Source of the DNA: Xenoacremonium recifei
Lineage: Eukaryota > Ascomycota > Sordariomycetes > Hypocreales > Nectriaceae
Assembly (NCBI GenBank): GCA_012184525.1
Contig: WOFQ01000009.1
Location: 843,564-907,563 of the forward strand
Reading direction: 5' to 3'
DNA length: 64,000 bases
Under the pieces are notes generated by a model. The model searched no databases. It saw nothing but the letters and a program-made list of their open reading frames with translations, and was not told where the DNA came from. A program made the translations under genes and the position numbers. Shown piece after piece: positions 10,291-24,346 of this stretch (position 1 is the first letter of the stretch; the number at the start of each line of letters is the position of its first letter).

Positions 10291-13200
10291 GGTCGCTTGG
10301 CTGGGGCTGACTAGAAAGAGACCCTCCCCGCGAAACCCGTGGACGGCGCGGACGGGGCCTTGCGCTTTGGGATCTCAGCCACGGGCGGTCCCTGGTGCTT
10401 TTTCCCTTGTGTTCTTTCTCATGATCTCTCTGGCTTGGTCCCGGCTGAAGGTGCTTGATAACCTCATTGGGAGAGGTGGTGTGCGCCACCAGAGCGCGAT
10501 GGAAGAAGCATGACGACCCGATACCTCCTCCTTCTCGGAAGCCACCAAGAGCTGTCCAGAACTCGCCAGGAGATGAGGTTGGCAAGAAGGTTACGGGAAC
10601 GCTTCCGCGGCCGTTGTGGTGCCCTCTGGTCCTCCGCTACTAGTCCATAGTGCGGTCCTAGTAGGCCAGCATCGTCATCGTCGTCGTGGTGTCTCGGCCG
10701 GGTGCCTTCGTGAGACGCTGCACTCAGTGCACTGAACTACATGCCTTGATTGTTTGCTCCTGGGGGTCTCACAATATCGCCGGCGCGCCACCATCTCGCT
10801 GAGCGTCGCACTGCATCTCAAGCTGCCCTCGGAAAAGGCGCGAACTCACGCACGAGTGTCTCTGGCTGTGTTGCCGTGGCTGCATGTCTCATTCCGCCGA
10901 CCGGGGAATGAACAACACAACCCCTCTCTCCTCAAGCCACCGTCAAGGTTCTGACACCGCTGGCAGTGGCCAACAGCTCATCCTGTCCCGGTCATGTGGT
11001 CGAGGGAAGCCTGGGTTGTGTCTCACGTCCGAACGAGCGTGCGTGAGAGGACCCTTGCCTTTATGGCGGACAGATGCAGCCTGCGATTGCTCTTACGCAT
11101 CAATATCCCGCAATGAGAAGAATGAAGCTGTAGATAGTGGACACCGTCTCTATTGCCTCGTCACATGGATGGAGCCCATGGGCAGAGGAATGGAGGCATG
11201 GCCTCATCCCGCGGCCTGGATGATAGGATGCGTTCAGACACTCATGGCCAGGTCTGGAAAAAAACGAAAGCCCCAGGTTGGCTCCCCGCCAATGTCGCCG
11301 GCATTTAACATGCCGTATTCTGCATTCGCGTAACCCTCTCAGTAATCTTATGTCGCTGATGGTTGAAGATATGCCGAGTAATCAAATCAGCCAACACGCG
11401 TGTGTGACAACACACATCCTGCAAAATGATGGGGGTTGGGAGGGTGCGAATTTCGTCATGGTTACAGGCTTGCTTTTGTCACGGAGTCTCAATTGACATC
11501 GAATGCATCTCGATCGTTCGCCAAGTTCCCGCAGCCGCGATTGTTTGTAGGTCCGAAACAACGGCGTGTAAGGATTTGCCCAGCCATTCTCCTTCCGAAC
11601 CAGAGGCTTGGGACAGCATGATTGCTAAGGACTTTTGCCATCGTGGGAGCTTTGCTTGGGCCTGGGCTTCTTCGTTTCGACCCCAAACGCTCAATCGCAC
11701 ACTGTGACCTGGGTGGTCTCGGTCCTATCCGAATCCTTCTGTCAACAGAATGTCGTAACGGTCTTCCCTCCGTCTGTCCATCGTTGTCATGTCCGTCATC
11801 ACTTTGAGGTCATATGGTCCGTTCACCTGTCAAAATTGCCATAACAGAGCGGCTAGTTCTTAGCCGCGGATAGCCCGGAGATGTGTGTTTGAGCCTCCAT
11901 CCTCGGTGACGGGGCACTGAGAGGGACATCCTTGTTTACTGGGTATAACGTGACGGGTTTCTGCTCACCGGTTACTGTCTTGGCAGCCGCTAATATGGAG
12001 TTGGTGAGCAGACAGCTGATGTGGCTGAGGTAGTGAGATTTGGCGTGGGTGTGAGATCGTACCCGAGCCCTGACGTCCAATGGGTGAATGACCAGTGAAC
12101 CTTGCTTGACCAGCCTCGAGACGTATTGCGAATGCATTGAAGTTGGCACGCGTTTACAGGAGATGCAACTCCACAAACAATGTCAGACACCAGCCAAGAT
12201 GGGCGGCCCGCTCACCGTAGCATCGCGAAAGCTCTGTCAAGTACCGAAATGATGGGGGAGAATTGGGGTCGGTCTTCCTGTCTGATCGTCGTCATCTCTG
12301 CTTGAACGAAATTTAGGGCCGATCAAAACTCTGTTGAGCGTCGGAACTCGGCCGGTGACCAAAAGTCAGAGTGAGGAGCACTTCGATAGGAAGCCGATGG
12401 TTTTCAGGCCAGCTCCTCGTTGCCGTCAGACTGGTGACATCCATACAAGTAAGCGATAGAACCTGTATACCTTGAAAATACAAGTTAAAAGAAACACCTG
12501 CCATCATCAAGTCTAGTGGACTTCGATACGCGATTCGACAGTGAGCCAGCGGGCGGAACAAGGGTGCACGGAGACTTACAGCTTATTAGAGCGACTGTAA
12601 CTGTAAGTGTCCGTCCTCCGGCCGAACTACTGGCTCTAAACGCCCCATCCCCAAAAATCGTACGATGGTCCAGTTCCGAAATTCTCAAGCAGCCATTGCG
12701 GTTTCCAACGAGCCGAAAATAGCGAAAGAGGAGCAGGCCAGGGGTCGAAAAACACAGATTGACAGGTCACAAGCCCGTCAGAATCCTCGACAGCCTTGGA
12801 GCAAGAGTCAACCCATGCAGCTCAGTGCAGCCAAAGTCATGCGAAGTACCACAGTATCGAGACAGAGAAGCAAATCCAAGCCAGGGAGTGAATGCCTAGG
12901 TTGCAGTAACTCTCTCCCCCGGCAACAATATCGAAAGGTCCTTTCAAGTAAGAAAGGCAAATATCCGCAGGAATCCCGACCTGCGAGTGATATCAAGGCA
13001 TCCTTCGGCGCCCATTCAAGCCTCGGCGTCTCCAGTCGGGCGATCCAATCTCGACAACCTTGAACAACTGAAACCATGTCCATGGGACTCCCAATCGAGC
13101 GGTAAATCTGTGGAGTTGCGTGCCTACCGAGCGGAGAACTGAACTCAGGTCTTGGGACTTTTGATGACCATCTCAGGCCTGTTCAACTCCCTACTTCACC

Positions 13201-13717
13201 CCAGAAAGCTCATATATCACTTCTCAATTTCGCTGCGAAGGTGCTGCAAAAATGCCGCCAGTGGAAACCGCATCGCGGGCCGTTGCATTGCAGAGCGTTT
13301 CGAATGAGCAGATCTCGTTAAAACTTGCTCTAGTATGATCGGAATAGTATTTCCCTGGCTGTATGAATATGCAGAATAACAATTGTGCGTCTGGTACCTA
13401 GTCAAGCCTGTTGTATTGTTATGTACCGATCCTGGATTTTCAATGCTTTCTAACATATCTTTCGTGGTTGACCTCAAGAGTACTGGAAATTCTCGGAGGG
13501 GGTTGCATTAAAGTAGCTTCAGCTCGTAAGAGATTTCCCCATTGGAATTCGAAGACTGGGCTGGTTATGATGGCTATTAGGATCGGGCAGAGATTGGTCG
13601 TTGGCAAAGGCGCACGACGGACAAGCCATGTAGAGTACCCCAACTTCCGTGGAGTGATCACAACGTTTCTCGCAACAACGAAAGAGTCTGTACAGTCCCG
13701 CTGTTTTCCACCCTGAC

Positions 13718-13795
13718 CTCTTTGTTTTTTTCTTTCTTTTTCTTTTTCGGACGTTTCTTTCTTTTTTTCTCCCTCGATTCTTTCTTTTCTTGGCA
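13718..13795 (+). repeat. Pyrimidine tract (T/C-rich low complexity)
   Basis: A run of CTTT, TTTC and T-stretches interrupted only by a few purines. Such tracts are common in fungal promoters; no gene start is evident downstream. Confidence 0.6.
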
Positions 13796-16700
13796 CTGGC
13801 ATCCGTAACGGTGGAGGGGAGACTTAACTAGCAGCTGTCGACGAATCTGAACCCCGGTGTTGTCTCACAGGTGACGACAAGACAGGCAAGTGCCCGATCC
13901 ATGCGGATTTCGGACCAAGGGGATTTCCCTTGTGAACCCCGAGTGTCTCAGGAGAATCGAGTTTCTTTTTCCCCAGCCGCGAGAACCAAGCGAGATGAGT
14001 CCGCAGGCAAATGCAACGCAGCGGCTGGATGGATTCCTTGACTCGTGACCTGACCGCGAAGCAGGAGACAGCGGGCTGACGCCACTGACCGCACCCCTTT
14101 AGGAGGAGTTCAGGCGGCGAGCTGAGCTATTGTGACAAAGCATGGAGTATGTACTATGTTGATATGACAATTGTGACACCGCTGGTGAAGGTGACGATGG
14201 ATGTCTTGCCCGACCACTCGGCGCCACCACCGAAAAGGCGGGGAAATCGGGACGGAGGCTATGAGACAGGACCATGAGGCTGCAGGTTGCAATTATGGTC
14301 CAATCCAGGCTGTTGTGTCGTCAACTCATAATTGTAGTGACATGCCGTCATCAGCGAGACGGCCCCAATCGGACCTGAAACGCCGAGATCAAATTTTGCG
14401 CGCATCCACGAACCAACACAGCTGAAGCGATGTCGCTGTCGTCACCTCGATCTGGAGGCGTTCACATGCACAAACGGGCAGGTTTGACGACATAGCGTGG
14501 TGTAGTGCGGAACCTGCATCCCGCCTCCAGGATCACAGTCGTCGAAGTGGACTGGGCTCCCACCAGTCGCAGTGCGTATCGTCTCGCAAGCAGGGGAAGG
14601 CCATGACGAAGGAATTTGCCTGGGGCTCCATCGTATCCGCATCCTTGGTCTTGGGTATGGGGAAGAAGATCGTGTTGGAGGCGGAAGAACTTGAGCAGAA
14701 GGGTGAATGCGTGCTTGAGGCACGACTCGACGCACACCTTCAACCCCTGAGCCGGAAGAAGCAACTTCAGAAGCCACTTGCACCTCTTCGGTCGGATCAT
14801 GAACTCTCTTTGGCTACTCATCCCCTGACCGGTGCGGCCGCTAACGTAGCGTCCACGCTTCCGCCACGTTTTCTCACAGTGAGGTTCAGCTTGGAGCACC
14901 TGGAGATAGACCGAGAAACTTCCAGGGGGACCAGCCTCCTGCTCCTCCCAGGCAGCGGTTTTTCTGAAAGAAGGGGGGGCAATAGCCGCGGGCGTTTTGG
15001 ACCCCTCCCTTGCGATGAAGGGGGGATCGGGCACACCCACTCAGTCGGCGACCACGAGCGAGAATTTGCCTGACCTTCGAAGCCTTCTAGCGCGTCCTCA
15101 AATCGGTGGAGAGGGGTTGAATTCATGGAGAGCGAGGAGGGTGTACCTGATTCCGCGCCCGCGCCGCTCCGTAATGCACCGTAGCCCGTCGCCCGTCGCC
15201 CGGGGAATGCGAAAGCGCCCGGCAAACTGACTCGTCATATTTGCTTTTTCTTCCAGAAGTCGACGAGGGTCGCAACTAGTCTCAGCCAAGCAGGTTGCGA
15301 GAACGGAAAAAGAATGTCTGGCGACGTCTCTAACAGGCTCCTGCGTCCCAGACCCGTGTCGTCGGGTTGCCCTTCGCGTGGCCCCTGCGAGTGTGGCGGC
15401 TCACTATCGTCACACGCCGGCTCGAAAGAAGCAGCCCGTGTAGGAAGCCAAATTGCGCCCACGACTCGTAGACAACCTCTTCCGTTGAAGCGTCTCGGTC
15501 CAGTCGTGACGACTCTGAGGACACACTCCCCTGAGTACGTACGCCACGGCCGAAGGGGTTCGTACGGAGTCCAGAACAGTATCCTATCAGGACCAGTCCC
15601 CAGTCACGACCCCTGGCTTCAGCAGAGATGGCTCCCATCGTCCCACTAATCCAATACTCCCGTAGCGAAATCCCCATTGCTTAGACGAGCTTCCTTTCCA
15701 TTAGCGGCGTCCCAGCGATCTGGAAACCTCAAGGTTGACCAGACGGCACCTCCGGGGAGCCTAGTATCCGAGAAGGAGAGGAGGGGATACACTAAATTGC
15801 TGCAATCAAAGGACGAGCAAGGCTCGCAGTACTCCGTATGGATCAAGAAGCCCAAGAGGTTTCGGTACCTGTCCAAAACTTTTATTCCCACGCCTCTGAC
15901 GCCGACAGATTTCGTCCAGGATTGACGCTAGAAGGATATCCGGGCTACCAAAGTTGCGAAAGAACCGACTGGCAGACATCGAAGGGTTAGCATCCGCCGT
16001 AAGCTCTTGGCAATACACGGTAAGTCAACACCTTAAGACGTTCAGTACCTGTGTACGGAGTACTGTGACTTCATTATACCATGCAGCTTTTTAACCGTGG
16101 ATACTGGCTTCTTAGGAGGCTCAAGTGAAGTTTCAGCCCCCGCTTCTGTTCATTCGGTGCAGGAACGCCAGAACCAATCCCTGTAACTCTCAGATTTCGA
16201 AAAGTCTGGATAGGAGGGAGGTGACTTGACGATCATTCGAAGGGTCCAGCTTTTTGTGAGCGAAGCACAGACGGGCGTCAAGTATTTCAATTGGTTACCC
16301 ACGGAAAAACTTGACACAACTGGTCCCTTGATGATCGAAGGATCGCCTCTGTCATTGACAGTCTCACTCCGTGCCCCGTGTGAGAGGCGGGGGCGACGCT
16401 CAACACTCGGACAACCGTGACAGTCAGGCATCCAGGAACACACGCCTCGTCATCTGCGGGGACAACAAAGACACCAAGTTCTACCGATAACATGGTTCGG
16501 AGGAGGGGACGTTGGGCATCAATGGAAATCCCGAGATTTTCTTTGCCACGCTCCAAGGAGCTGGTTCAGCCCCGGATCTACAGTTGATGTTTTCCCCTCC
16601 AAGGAAGTTGAAGGGGCTCGACTGCGTCCTAGAAGAGCACCGTCTGAATGATCGACCGGTCGATCGAGGTGGTAAGTTCTACAGGACCGACTCGGCCGAT

Positions 16701-18500
16701 CTGATGTTCTAGAGGGAATTTGCGCTAGGGGTGGCCCTGCAGCGAGTCAGATCAAGCGCAGGTTTGAGGCCGTCGAGGTTGGAGTCCGTGTGTGATGCTA
16801 TGGTTGCGGCCGAGACGGTAGGCTACCACGGAAGACCTGTCGCAGAGACCGTTCCTTACGGCCTGTTGGACGGAACATCGGCTGGAGGGGTTCCCGCCAT
16901 GCAGGAAATGCGACCTCGGTGATCCATTCAGGAGCCATGCGGCACAGATAACAACAGAGGGGCATTGCAAGCTTTGAGATCGTTTAAAACTTGAGGTTCG
17001 TTCCGATCAGTTTTGTACGTGGATATGTCCCGGAAATGAGGTCATCTTCCAGAAGCCTTTCGAGAAGGGACCGTGGCCGCGCTACCGCATGGACTGGTTT
17101 CTGGTAGGTGGGAGGTAAGCGGCCGGGAAGCCACATGGTGACCATGCGACCGACATAGAGACCGTATGTACCAGTGCGAGCAGCGCTAGAATGCCTCTGC
17201 GAAGGGCTTCTTTTCAGGCCGTACGGGATGGTTCATGCTCATGGGTTGAGACCCACTGCTGAAAGCAAAGTTGCGCCGCGGGGCCCCTTGTTAAGTGCTC
17301 TTTTAGGAGAATCAAGTCGGCTGATGCTCCTGCTCTCGGAGATCGTGGCATCAACCAAGGTAGCCTCAAGCATACATGGTTCTGATTGTTGAGATTTCGA
17401 ATGTTGACGTGAACTGTAAGGATTCGTGAACGGAGTGTTATTCAGAGGTACGTGCACCTCTCAGCGATGTGGTGATCGCAGTAACTCTGCTGTGGCTTCA
17501 CACTGTCCGTGTGAGACTTGCGGCTGGCGGCTCCATCCCACCTGCACGTACTCTGTACGGTTGTGAGACTGGTGGACAGTGCAAACCCTGGATTGATCGT
17601 TTCTGGTTCGCATTGGGTAGCCACATCCGGGATGGCCCCAGCAAAATCGTTTGGCAGTTGACAGCATCCTCGCGGCGTCGTATCACCTAGCAATGTCTCC
17701 GTTTACCGATGTCAACGCTCTCGTGAAAGTCAGAGCGTGAGCGCGCAAGGACAATGGGGCGGTCGAAAATGGGCCGGTAAAATGTCGTACTCTCCATTGC
17801 TGAGACGACGCTTGATTCTGCAATAATCCTAGTGAAAGGGTTACTATTAGTGAGGCTGACCAAAATGCAACGCAAGGTACATTTGAGGTAGCCAGAAAAC
17901 GGTTTCATACGGGAACGTTTGATGGAGCGGGGGAGTCGCTCAGTCGCAGACGGCCATAGCAGCGGGTACCTAGCTTGCTTGGCTGTCACGCAACTTTCCG
18001 ACAGAGTCGGGGCTGCCAGGGCCGAAGACTCTACCGATTGGACAGAACCGCACCTGATGAGGCGTGCTAGGTGCTGTGCTTGCTCTAGGGCGCGCGAAGC
18101 TCGCTGGGACTGGCCCGTGAAGCACATCGCGCTTCTCATTATTAGCACTGAGTCGTGCTCATTGCGAAGCCAATGCAGCTTGACTCTTGTCGGCGTCTGA
18201 GGCGGTCCAGCGTCTTAGTTATAGGCAGCACAGCGCAGTTATCGGGAACGGTGCCATTGGGGAGAGGGAACAAGGAGGGATGGGCTTGCGGTGGTGTTCG
18301 TACTGTACAAACCTGGTCAGCACCCTGTTAGCAAGCTGGCATGACTGGCGATTCATTTCATCGACATCCCATTGTCCGCCCTTCTGGATCAATTTTGAAA
18401 GGGGCTGGACTAGCTCATGGCTCTGGCCACTCCGTAGCCACACATGGGGGCCAAAATGAGATGGAACATGACAGACAGTGATGGAGGATGACGGATGATG

Positions 18501-20565
18501 AAGGCGCAGACCGGAGAAGCTTCATCAGCTCTGGCAGATCTGACAGCTCAGTGCAAGTACCTACTTCCCGTCGCGCCTGCCAGAGATGCTCGTACAGTGT
18601 GAAGGTGGCAGGTGGCAGGGTCGACACTGCCCTTTGCCGCGAAGCCCAGCCGTCGCTGGTGTCCATCACGTGGGCCCAGCTGCGGTTACCGTGGTCTCCT
18701 CACGATGTCTAACATCAAGCCGAACTGCATTGTCGACATCGACATCAATGCCGGCAGGGGACGTCGCCGCGACGCGCAACTCACAAAGGCCAAGACGAGG
18801 CGGACGACGCCGTCACCGAGAACTTCATCCTTCAAACCGGCCAGAATCGCATTGGATTTGTCACCCACGGTCGCTTGCAAGTACCCATCCATCTGCGGCT
18901 TCAACACCACGCACGAAAATACTGCGTCTGTGGAGACCATTCCCTTGGCCCCGTTGCGCTATACACGCCGCCGGGAGGGCTCCAGCTCCCAGGTCCACGC
19001 CACGGACTGAGTGGTCAAATTGGCACTCGGTAGCCGGTACTCGTCTCGTCTTCAGCGCAAAGTTCTCAGTCGCAGCCTCAAACTGCGCAGAGGATTTCCC
19101 GCTGCGTCCAAGCACCATCAGCCAATCATCGAGCCATCCCTGTCGAGGCTGGCCGGGTTCACCCCCTCCATCCGCTCCCTGGGAGCTCCTTGGTGCGGAA
19201 AAAACGAGAAGAAAAAAAAAGAAATCGGTACAAGTACATGCTGCACTGCAAGGCGTGGTGTGTGGTGGTGCGCTGAGAGAAGCAACAGCAGCTCCGCTTC
19301 TTCCTCGCTCACAGGTTGCAAAGCCTCCCCCAAAGTTGCGGTGTTGCGCTGGCGTCGTCGCATCTCGCGCTTGTTGTCGATATCGCGCACTCCCCTCCCT
19401 CTGCATCACCCGCTCGCCGTCCTCTCATCCTCCTCGACGCGCTCTTTTGCGAAGCACAGCAACCCTCATACGAGGCCGCTCGAGTTCAACAGTTTGCGGC
19501 AGCAAAGCACCCGGCTGACGTTGAAGGCCAGCTCCCATTGGCAGCTATCCGAACCCGCGCTCCGCACTCGCCCACCGGAGGCCCGTCCCTCACGGAACCG
19601 CGCGATATTGGCCGTTACTGCGAGCGAGACTGACGTACCGCACGGGACCTGGCCAGGCGGTTCCAGGTACAGTGACTTCGGCCGTTCCAGCGAGCGACGG
19701 GTGTGTGGTGTGTGGTGACGGAAGGGAAAAAAACGGACTGGACTGGACTGCGGCAGGGGACCCCCCAACATCGTGGCCCCTCCCCCCGGTCATCACAAGC
19801 GACCAGGCTGGTCGACACCCTGGCCCTGCTAGCTCCGAGAGTCTGTCAAAAGTCGACAGGGACGCTACCTCGATTGGGGCCCAGCAGCCTCTCGCGTGCC
19901 CGCCCACCCCCGGCAGACCGTCTTTTGTGCGTGCCTGCACTCCGGCTTGACATCGACATCATCCTCAGACTCCATCCACACTCGCGCGCCAGAAACTTGC
20001 GCCTCTGCATCCTCTCTCTCTCTTTTTCCCTCCCTTCGGCTCGCCCAGCCAGCCAGCCAGCCAGGTACTTTCTCCGCACAGTCCTGCTTTTGCGCCATCA
20101 TTCTCGGCCCCACCGGTCCTGAGTCCCTGGACTGGTAACCAAGAGCTTGACGAAGCTCCGTCTCTGCCCAACTGTTGATCCCGCCGCGTCGCCGGGGCCT
20201 TGGGCTGAACTTGACTCGGCATCTTCCCTCTCCTCCAACTCGACCTTCGATCTCTCGCGACGGTACTTGGCCCTCCCTCGTACTCCGTACATTGGATGTC
20301 ATCATACCCAATCGTTCCAGACACGCCCACCCCCATGCCGTGCCCGTCCCTCAACTGCCATTACTGAGAGGAGAGGGCCCAATTATCATCCCGCCCCTCC
20401 AGCTCCCGACTACCTGGAAGCTTCACACTCCCCCGGGCGGCCCTTTTTGTTTCGCCTCCAAAGGCTTTCCATGGCCACCGCCTCTCTGTGGTCCCTGCTT
20501 CCGCTTCCCTCTTCGCCTTGCTCCTGATTATGTGTCCAAGTACTATACATATATAGCACTCAAGC
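18501..20565 (+). promoter_or_regulatory. Likely long promoter and 5' leader of the Zn2Cys6 gene
   Basis: CT-rich, GC-rich sequence with GCCA repeats (CCAGCCAGCCAGCCAGCC near 20048) and a TACTCCGTA at 20281. Long overlapping open frames on both strands (for example 18586-19518 and 18861-19409 reversed) have no family motifs and biased composition; I treat them as chance frames. Many upstream ATGs would lie in a long leader. Confidence 0.4.
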
Positions 20566-23500
20566 ATGGATCCAGCACCTCCCGACAGCAAACGCCCACG
20601 CCTCCTCTCGTGGTCGGCAAGTACACCACAACAACTCCCACATCCTCACGGCCACCCTCCTACCACACCGGGCCACATTCCACCTCCACCGCCGCTGGTG
20701 CATCACCATCCCCCGAGCCCATATCAACATTCGCACTACCCTCCCCGACCTCTCGAACACCCCTCTGCGCCGCCGCCGCAGCTGCCCGCGCCGGTCTCTC
20801 AGCCTCTGCCGCCGCAACAACAACATCACGACGCAGACCGTCGCCATCATGAGCCAGAGCCATATCCTCCGGTACAAGACCACTATCGACAGCAGCAACC
20901 GCAGCATCCTCAACACCCTCAGCACCCTCAGCAGCAGCAGCACCCTCCGCCGCCGCCGCCGCATCACCACCAGCCTCCTCCCTCGCCAGCAGCTCACCCA
21001 GCATATCAGCCATACGCCCCGCGGGATCCTCCTCCCTTAAGACGGGATCCTGTTGACGACCAGCGCAGACCGGGCTCGACGGGACATGCGCCTGACGGCC
21101 TGCCGTCGACGCCGCATTCCATCCCGGCGTCTCACCCACCACCACCTCCACCTTCAAGTCACTATTCTGAACCTCCACCGCGACACATGAACTACGAAAA
21201 CGGTGGTTCGATACCCCCGACACCGGGTGGCTATCGAACTCCAAGCTTCCCTCCGCCTACTCCTTTGCCCCCTAACCCTTACTCCGACCAGCAGCCTGCC
21301 TACCCTACCACTCACGAGCCCTTCTACAGCGTGTATTCCTCGAGCGTGCCTGCTAAGAAGAAGAATACACGAGCATCTCAGGTGAGCAGCGCCTGCGCGC
21401 GAAGAAAGGAGCATAATCTGACTAGACATAGGCCTGTGATAGTTGTCGACAGCTCAAGGCTAAGTGTGACGAGACCAAGCCGTGTAAGACATGTAAGGAG
21501 AAGGGTGTGGAGTGCAAATATAGAGACCCTGTTCCCAAAGCGTAAGTGGCTTCTGGACAAAGCAACCACGAGCAGTGTATTGACAACAGTTTGCAGCACC
21601 GATAAAGCCCAAGCCGACATTATGGACGGGATCGCGGCCCTTCAGAGCGCCGTCAACCAGATGCTGAGTAGGTTTGGATCCTTTGATGTGAGGCTGGGCA
21701 AGGTGGAAACCCTAATTCCAAGGTCATTGGCTCTGTTGGAGTCAAAAGCAGAAGCCCTGCTCGACGATGAGTTCAAACGAGCTCCCAGTCCTTCTTACGG
21801 CGCAAACGGCACCTCCGCCGCAACCGATTCTTACCTGGCCAGCGAAGTTCCTCGAGATCACCCGTCTGCTGAACATCAGTCTGCTGAGCATCATCTGCCT
21901 CGGATATTGCCTGAAGATGAAATGGAAGTAGAGCCAGGCCCTCCGGTACCCCCTGGAGAGCCCGCCATTCCCATCAACCACACAACATTGGCCGGGTTGC
22001 TTCTTGAGTGGCCATCAATCCGCGAGTTGACCAAGCATCATCTGGAAAGGGAAGGAATTCGATACATCAGCGAGTACCCGATCAGCCAAGAGCAAGCTCG
22101 GGGCGTCTTGATTGTCTACGGCAGGGGCGAAGACTCACACCAGTCGCGGACCATGAGAGAGTCTACCGATCATGGAAACGTTGATATGCCTGATGACGCA
22201 TCCGACATGGCTTCACCTTCTCCTGCCGCGGATTGGGGGCAACTCGGTGGCCTCAGCCCGCCCGATATGGTCGAGTATAAGGGTGGTGTTCTCGCGGTAG
22301 ACGGGAACCCCGACTTCTCTGAGCAAAAAGTGTTGATGTACGTGGAGAGCTTCAAGGAGAACATTCTGAACATGCACCCAATCATCCAGCCGAAAATCCT
22401 GGACTACTGGGTACATCAATTCCTGGAGACGCTACCGCCGGTTCATGCACGGTCAGCGAAACCACAAACCTCGAAGCCTGCATTTGCCGTGGGCAGTGGA
22501 TCTCAGACATCAACTCCTACGGAGGTGACGGGTGCAAAGAGGAAGAGGTCTCCTCTTCCAGATGGCTCCGAACCGTCGACTCCCATCGCTCCGCGAGCAG
22601 GTCGACCAAACAGGTCTATTAACAGTGCGCTCGTCCTCACGGTACTCGCCCTTGGAAAGATCTGTCTCTACCGCGACAATATCCCTGATGTGGTTCACCC
22701 TCCTGAACCAATTCCACATGGAAGCCCATCAAACCGAAATGGCGGGATCCCGCCATCTCCTAGCCAAGGATCACCGCCCGGTTATTCAGCGCACTCGCAT
22801 TCTTCGGGACTCCCTTCACCCAAGGAACACGAACGAGGCCTACACAGCAGACGATCCTCCATCCATGGATCAGGGGGCTACCGCTCAGGATACAGTCTTA
22901 AGAAGAACTACGAAGTGATTCCTGGACTCGAATACTTTGCATATGCGACCGACATCCTCGGAAACCATACTGGGGCATATAATAACATGAAGAACGTCTA
23001 TGCGAACATCTTTGCTGGGCTTTACCATGGCCAACTGGGACGACCAATGGAGAGTTTCGCGTTCATCCATCGCGCGAGCCACAAGCTCCAGGTGATCATG
23101 AGACCGTAAGTTAAAGTGGAAGCCGCACAGCGGATAACATGGCTGACATTGACTAGATCTCTGGACAAGATGCGGAGACTAAAGCGAAACAACGAGTTTG
23201 TCCAGGAAGCGAAGTATAATCAGCTGGCCCTCACTTTCTGGACATGCCTGCAGCTTGAGAGGTACGTAATGAAGAAATTTCGTGCAATGGGCGAAGTCGG
23301 AGCTGATCTTTTCCTTTAGTGATCTCATTGCCGAGCTCCAGCTGCCTCCCTCAGGCCTTCTTTCCTACGAGGACGACATGCCGCACCCCAACATGAGTCT
23401 CCTGGATGGCTTCAGCCAACGGGTTCTGGATAGTTATCTGGGCCAGTTGTATCTGAGGACTCACTTGAACAGCATCCACCGCATGTTCTACGCCCCCGAG

Positions 23501-24346
23501 GACCTGAACAAAGCTGGTGAGGATAAGTTTCGCAATGTGGGTGTAGTGTCGGATGCCGTTTCTGGGATGCACTGGTGTGCGCCTAGTTTTGCATTCCGGG
23601 AGGATGATCCTCCGGCCGACGACATCCTGGCGGCACGACTCCGGGCTAAGTATTGGGGCGCTCAGATGATCACTCACCGGCCGTTCATCAGGCAGATCCT
23701 TCAGTTCTCGCATTCAGTCAAGAACCATGCCTCAAGTCCCAATTTCCCGACAGTCAGCTCAGAGTTTCGCCAGGATGTAATTGCGCCTGTAATTCATCCC
23801 AAGACTCGAACGCATGGTGACATCGATCCCGAGGTCAAGGAACTTGCCAAGAAGGGCATCAAGGCGCTGATCGAGAGTACACGGGCATTCCACGGTCTCG
23901 GAGAGAAGCGACCTATCATCACTAACGTGTTTGGGACAGCGCACGCGTAAGTTGCCCTTCGCTTCATAACTCGGTATATGATCTTGATAGACTGACCCCT
24001 GATTAGGCAATGGGGTAATCTTTTGGTCCTCTCGGCTGCGTTCAAGGACCCAGTCCTCCACCAGTTCGTCAACGAGGACCTATTGAAGACGCTGTTCTCT
24101 CGGACGATCGGGTTTCTACGCCAGTCATCGACGGCCACGAGCTCTCTCCGCACAGACATGCACATATTGCAGGGCATCCAGATGGATCTCTGGCCTAATT
24201 CGGATCCCCGGGGCTCATCGACCTTCTCGAGTGGCAGCCATCACACGCCGAGGTCGACGCCGATGGCCGCACCACCGCAACTCCCTCATCCTACGAGCGA
24301 CCATATCCTCACGCCGCCTATCCCTCACCACCTGCAGCAGCACTAG
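20566..24346 (+). CDS. Zn2Cys6 transcription factor with Pro/His/Gln-rich N terminus
   Basis: Six exons: 20566..21381, 21432..21541, 21597..23105, 23157..23261, 23320..23946, 24007..24346, giving 1168 aa. All introns are 50-60 nt with GT-AG ends, and each junction keeps frame. Residues 1-272 are a low-complexity Pro/His/Gln region (poly-P, HPQHPQHPQQQQ). Exon 2 encodes a canonical binuclear zinc cluster with Cys274, 277, 284, 290, 293 and 300 (CDSCRQLKAKC...PCKTCKEKGVEC). A heptad-like segment follows (DIMDGIAALQSAVNQMLSRFGS), as in the linker/dimerisation region of Gal4-type factors. The rest resembles a fungal-specific middle homology region (FWTCLQLESDLIAELQLPPSG; RAKYWGAQMITHRPFIRQIL). 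It is expected to be nuclear and DNA-binding. I cannot name its target pathway. The very long upstream region would fit a developmentally regulated factor (inference). Confidence 0.9.

Larger units (their letters stand above)
7643..18500. other. ~10.9 kb gene-free interval
   Basis: Every open frame here is short (under 200 codons), without recognisable motifs, and no chain of frames joins through splice signals. There is no transposase, reverse transcriptase or terminal repeat that I can see, and no strong AT bias that would suggest repeat-induced point mutation. Minor structures are a GGACT pentamer array (10266-10290), a CT-rich tract (13718-13795), and copies of TACTCCGTA at 10100, 15830 and 16054 (inverted). 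Together with the leader below it forms an unusually long upstream region for the transcription factor at 20566. Confidence 0.6.

Noticed and set aside
14462..15040. 192-codon minus-strand frame in the gene-free interval
   Set aside because: No recognisable motif, no splice continuation, and a similar-length frame on the other strand.
7643..18500. Repeat-induced point mutation of an old transposon
   Set aside because: Base composition looks balanced by eye, and no TpA-rich runs or transposon protein remnants are visible. A dinucleotide index would be needed to settle it.
18586..19518. 310-codon plus-strand open frame and overlapping minus-strand frame 18861-19409
   Set aside because: Biased Ser/Arg/Pro composition, competing long frames on both strands, no family motif; chance frames in GC-rich leader DNA.
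20535..20556. TATA box of the zinc-cluster gene (ATACATATATAGC)
   Set aside because: It lies about 10-20 nt before the ATG, too close to act as a core promoter element for this start.
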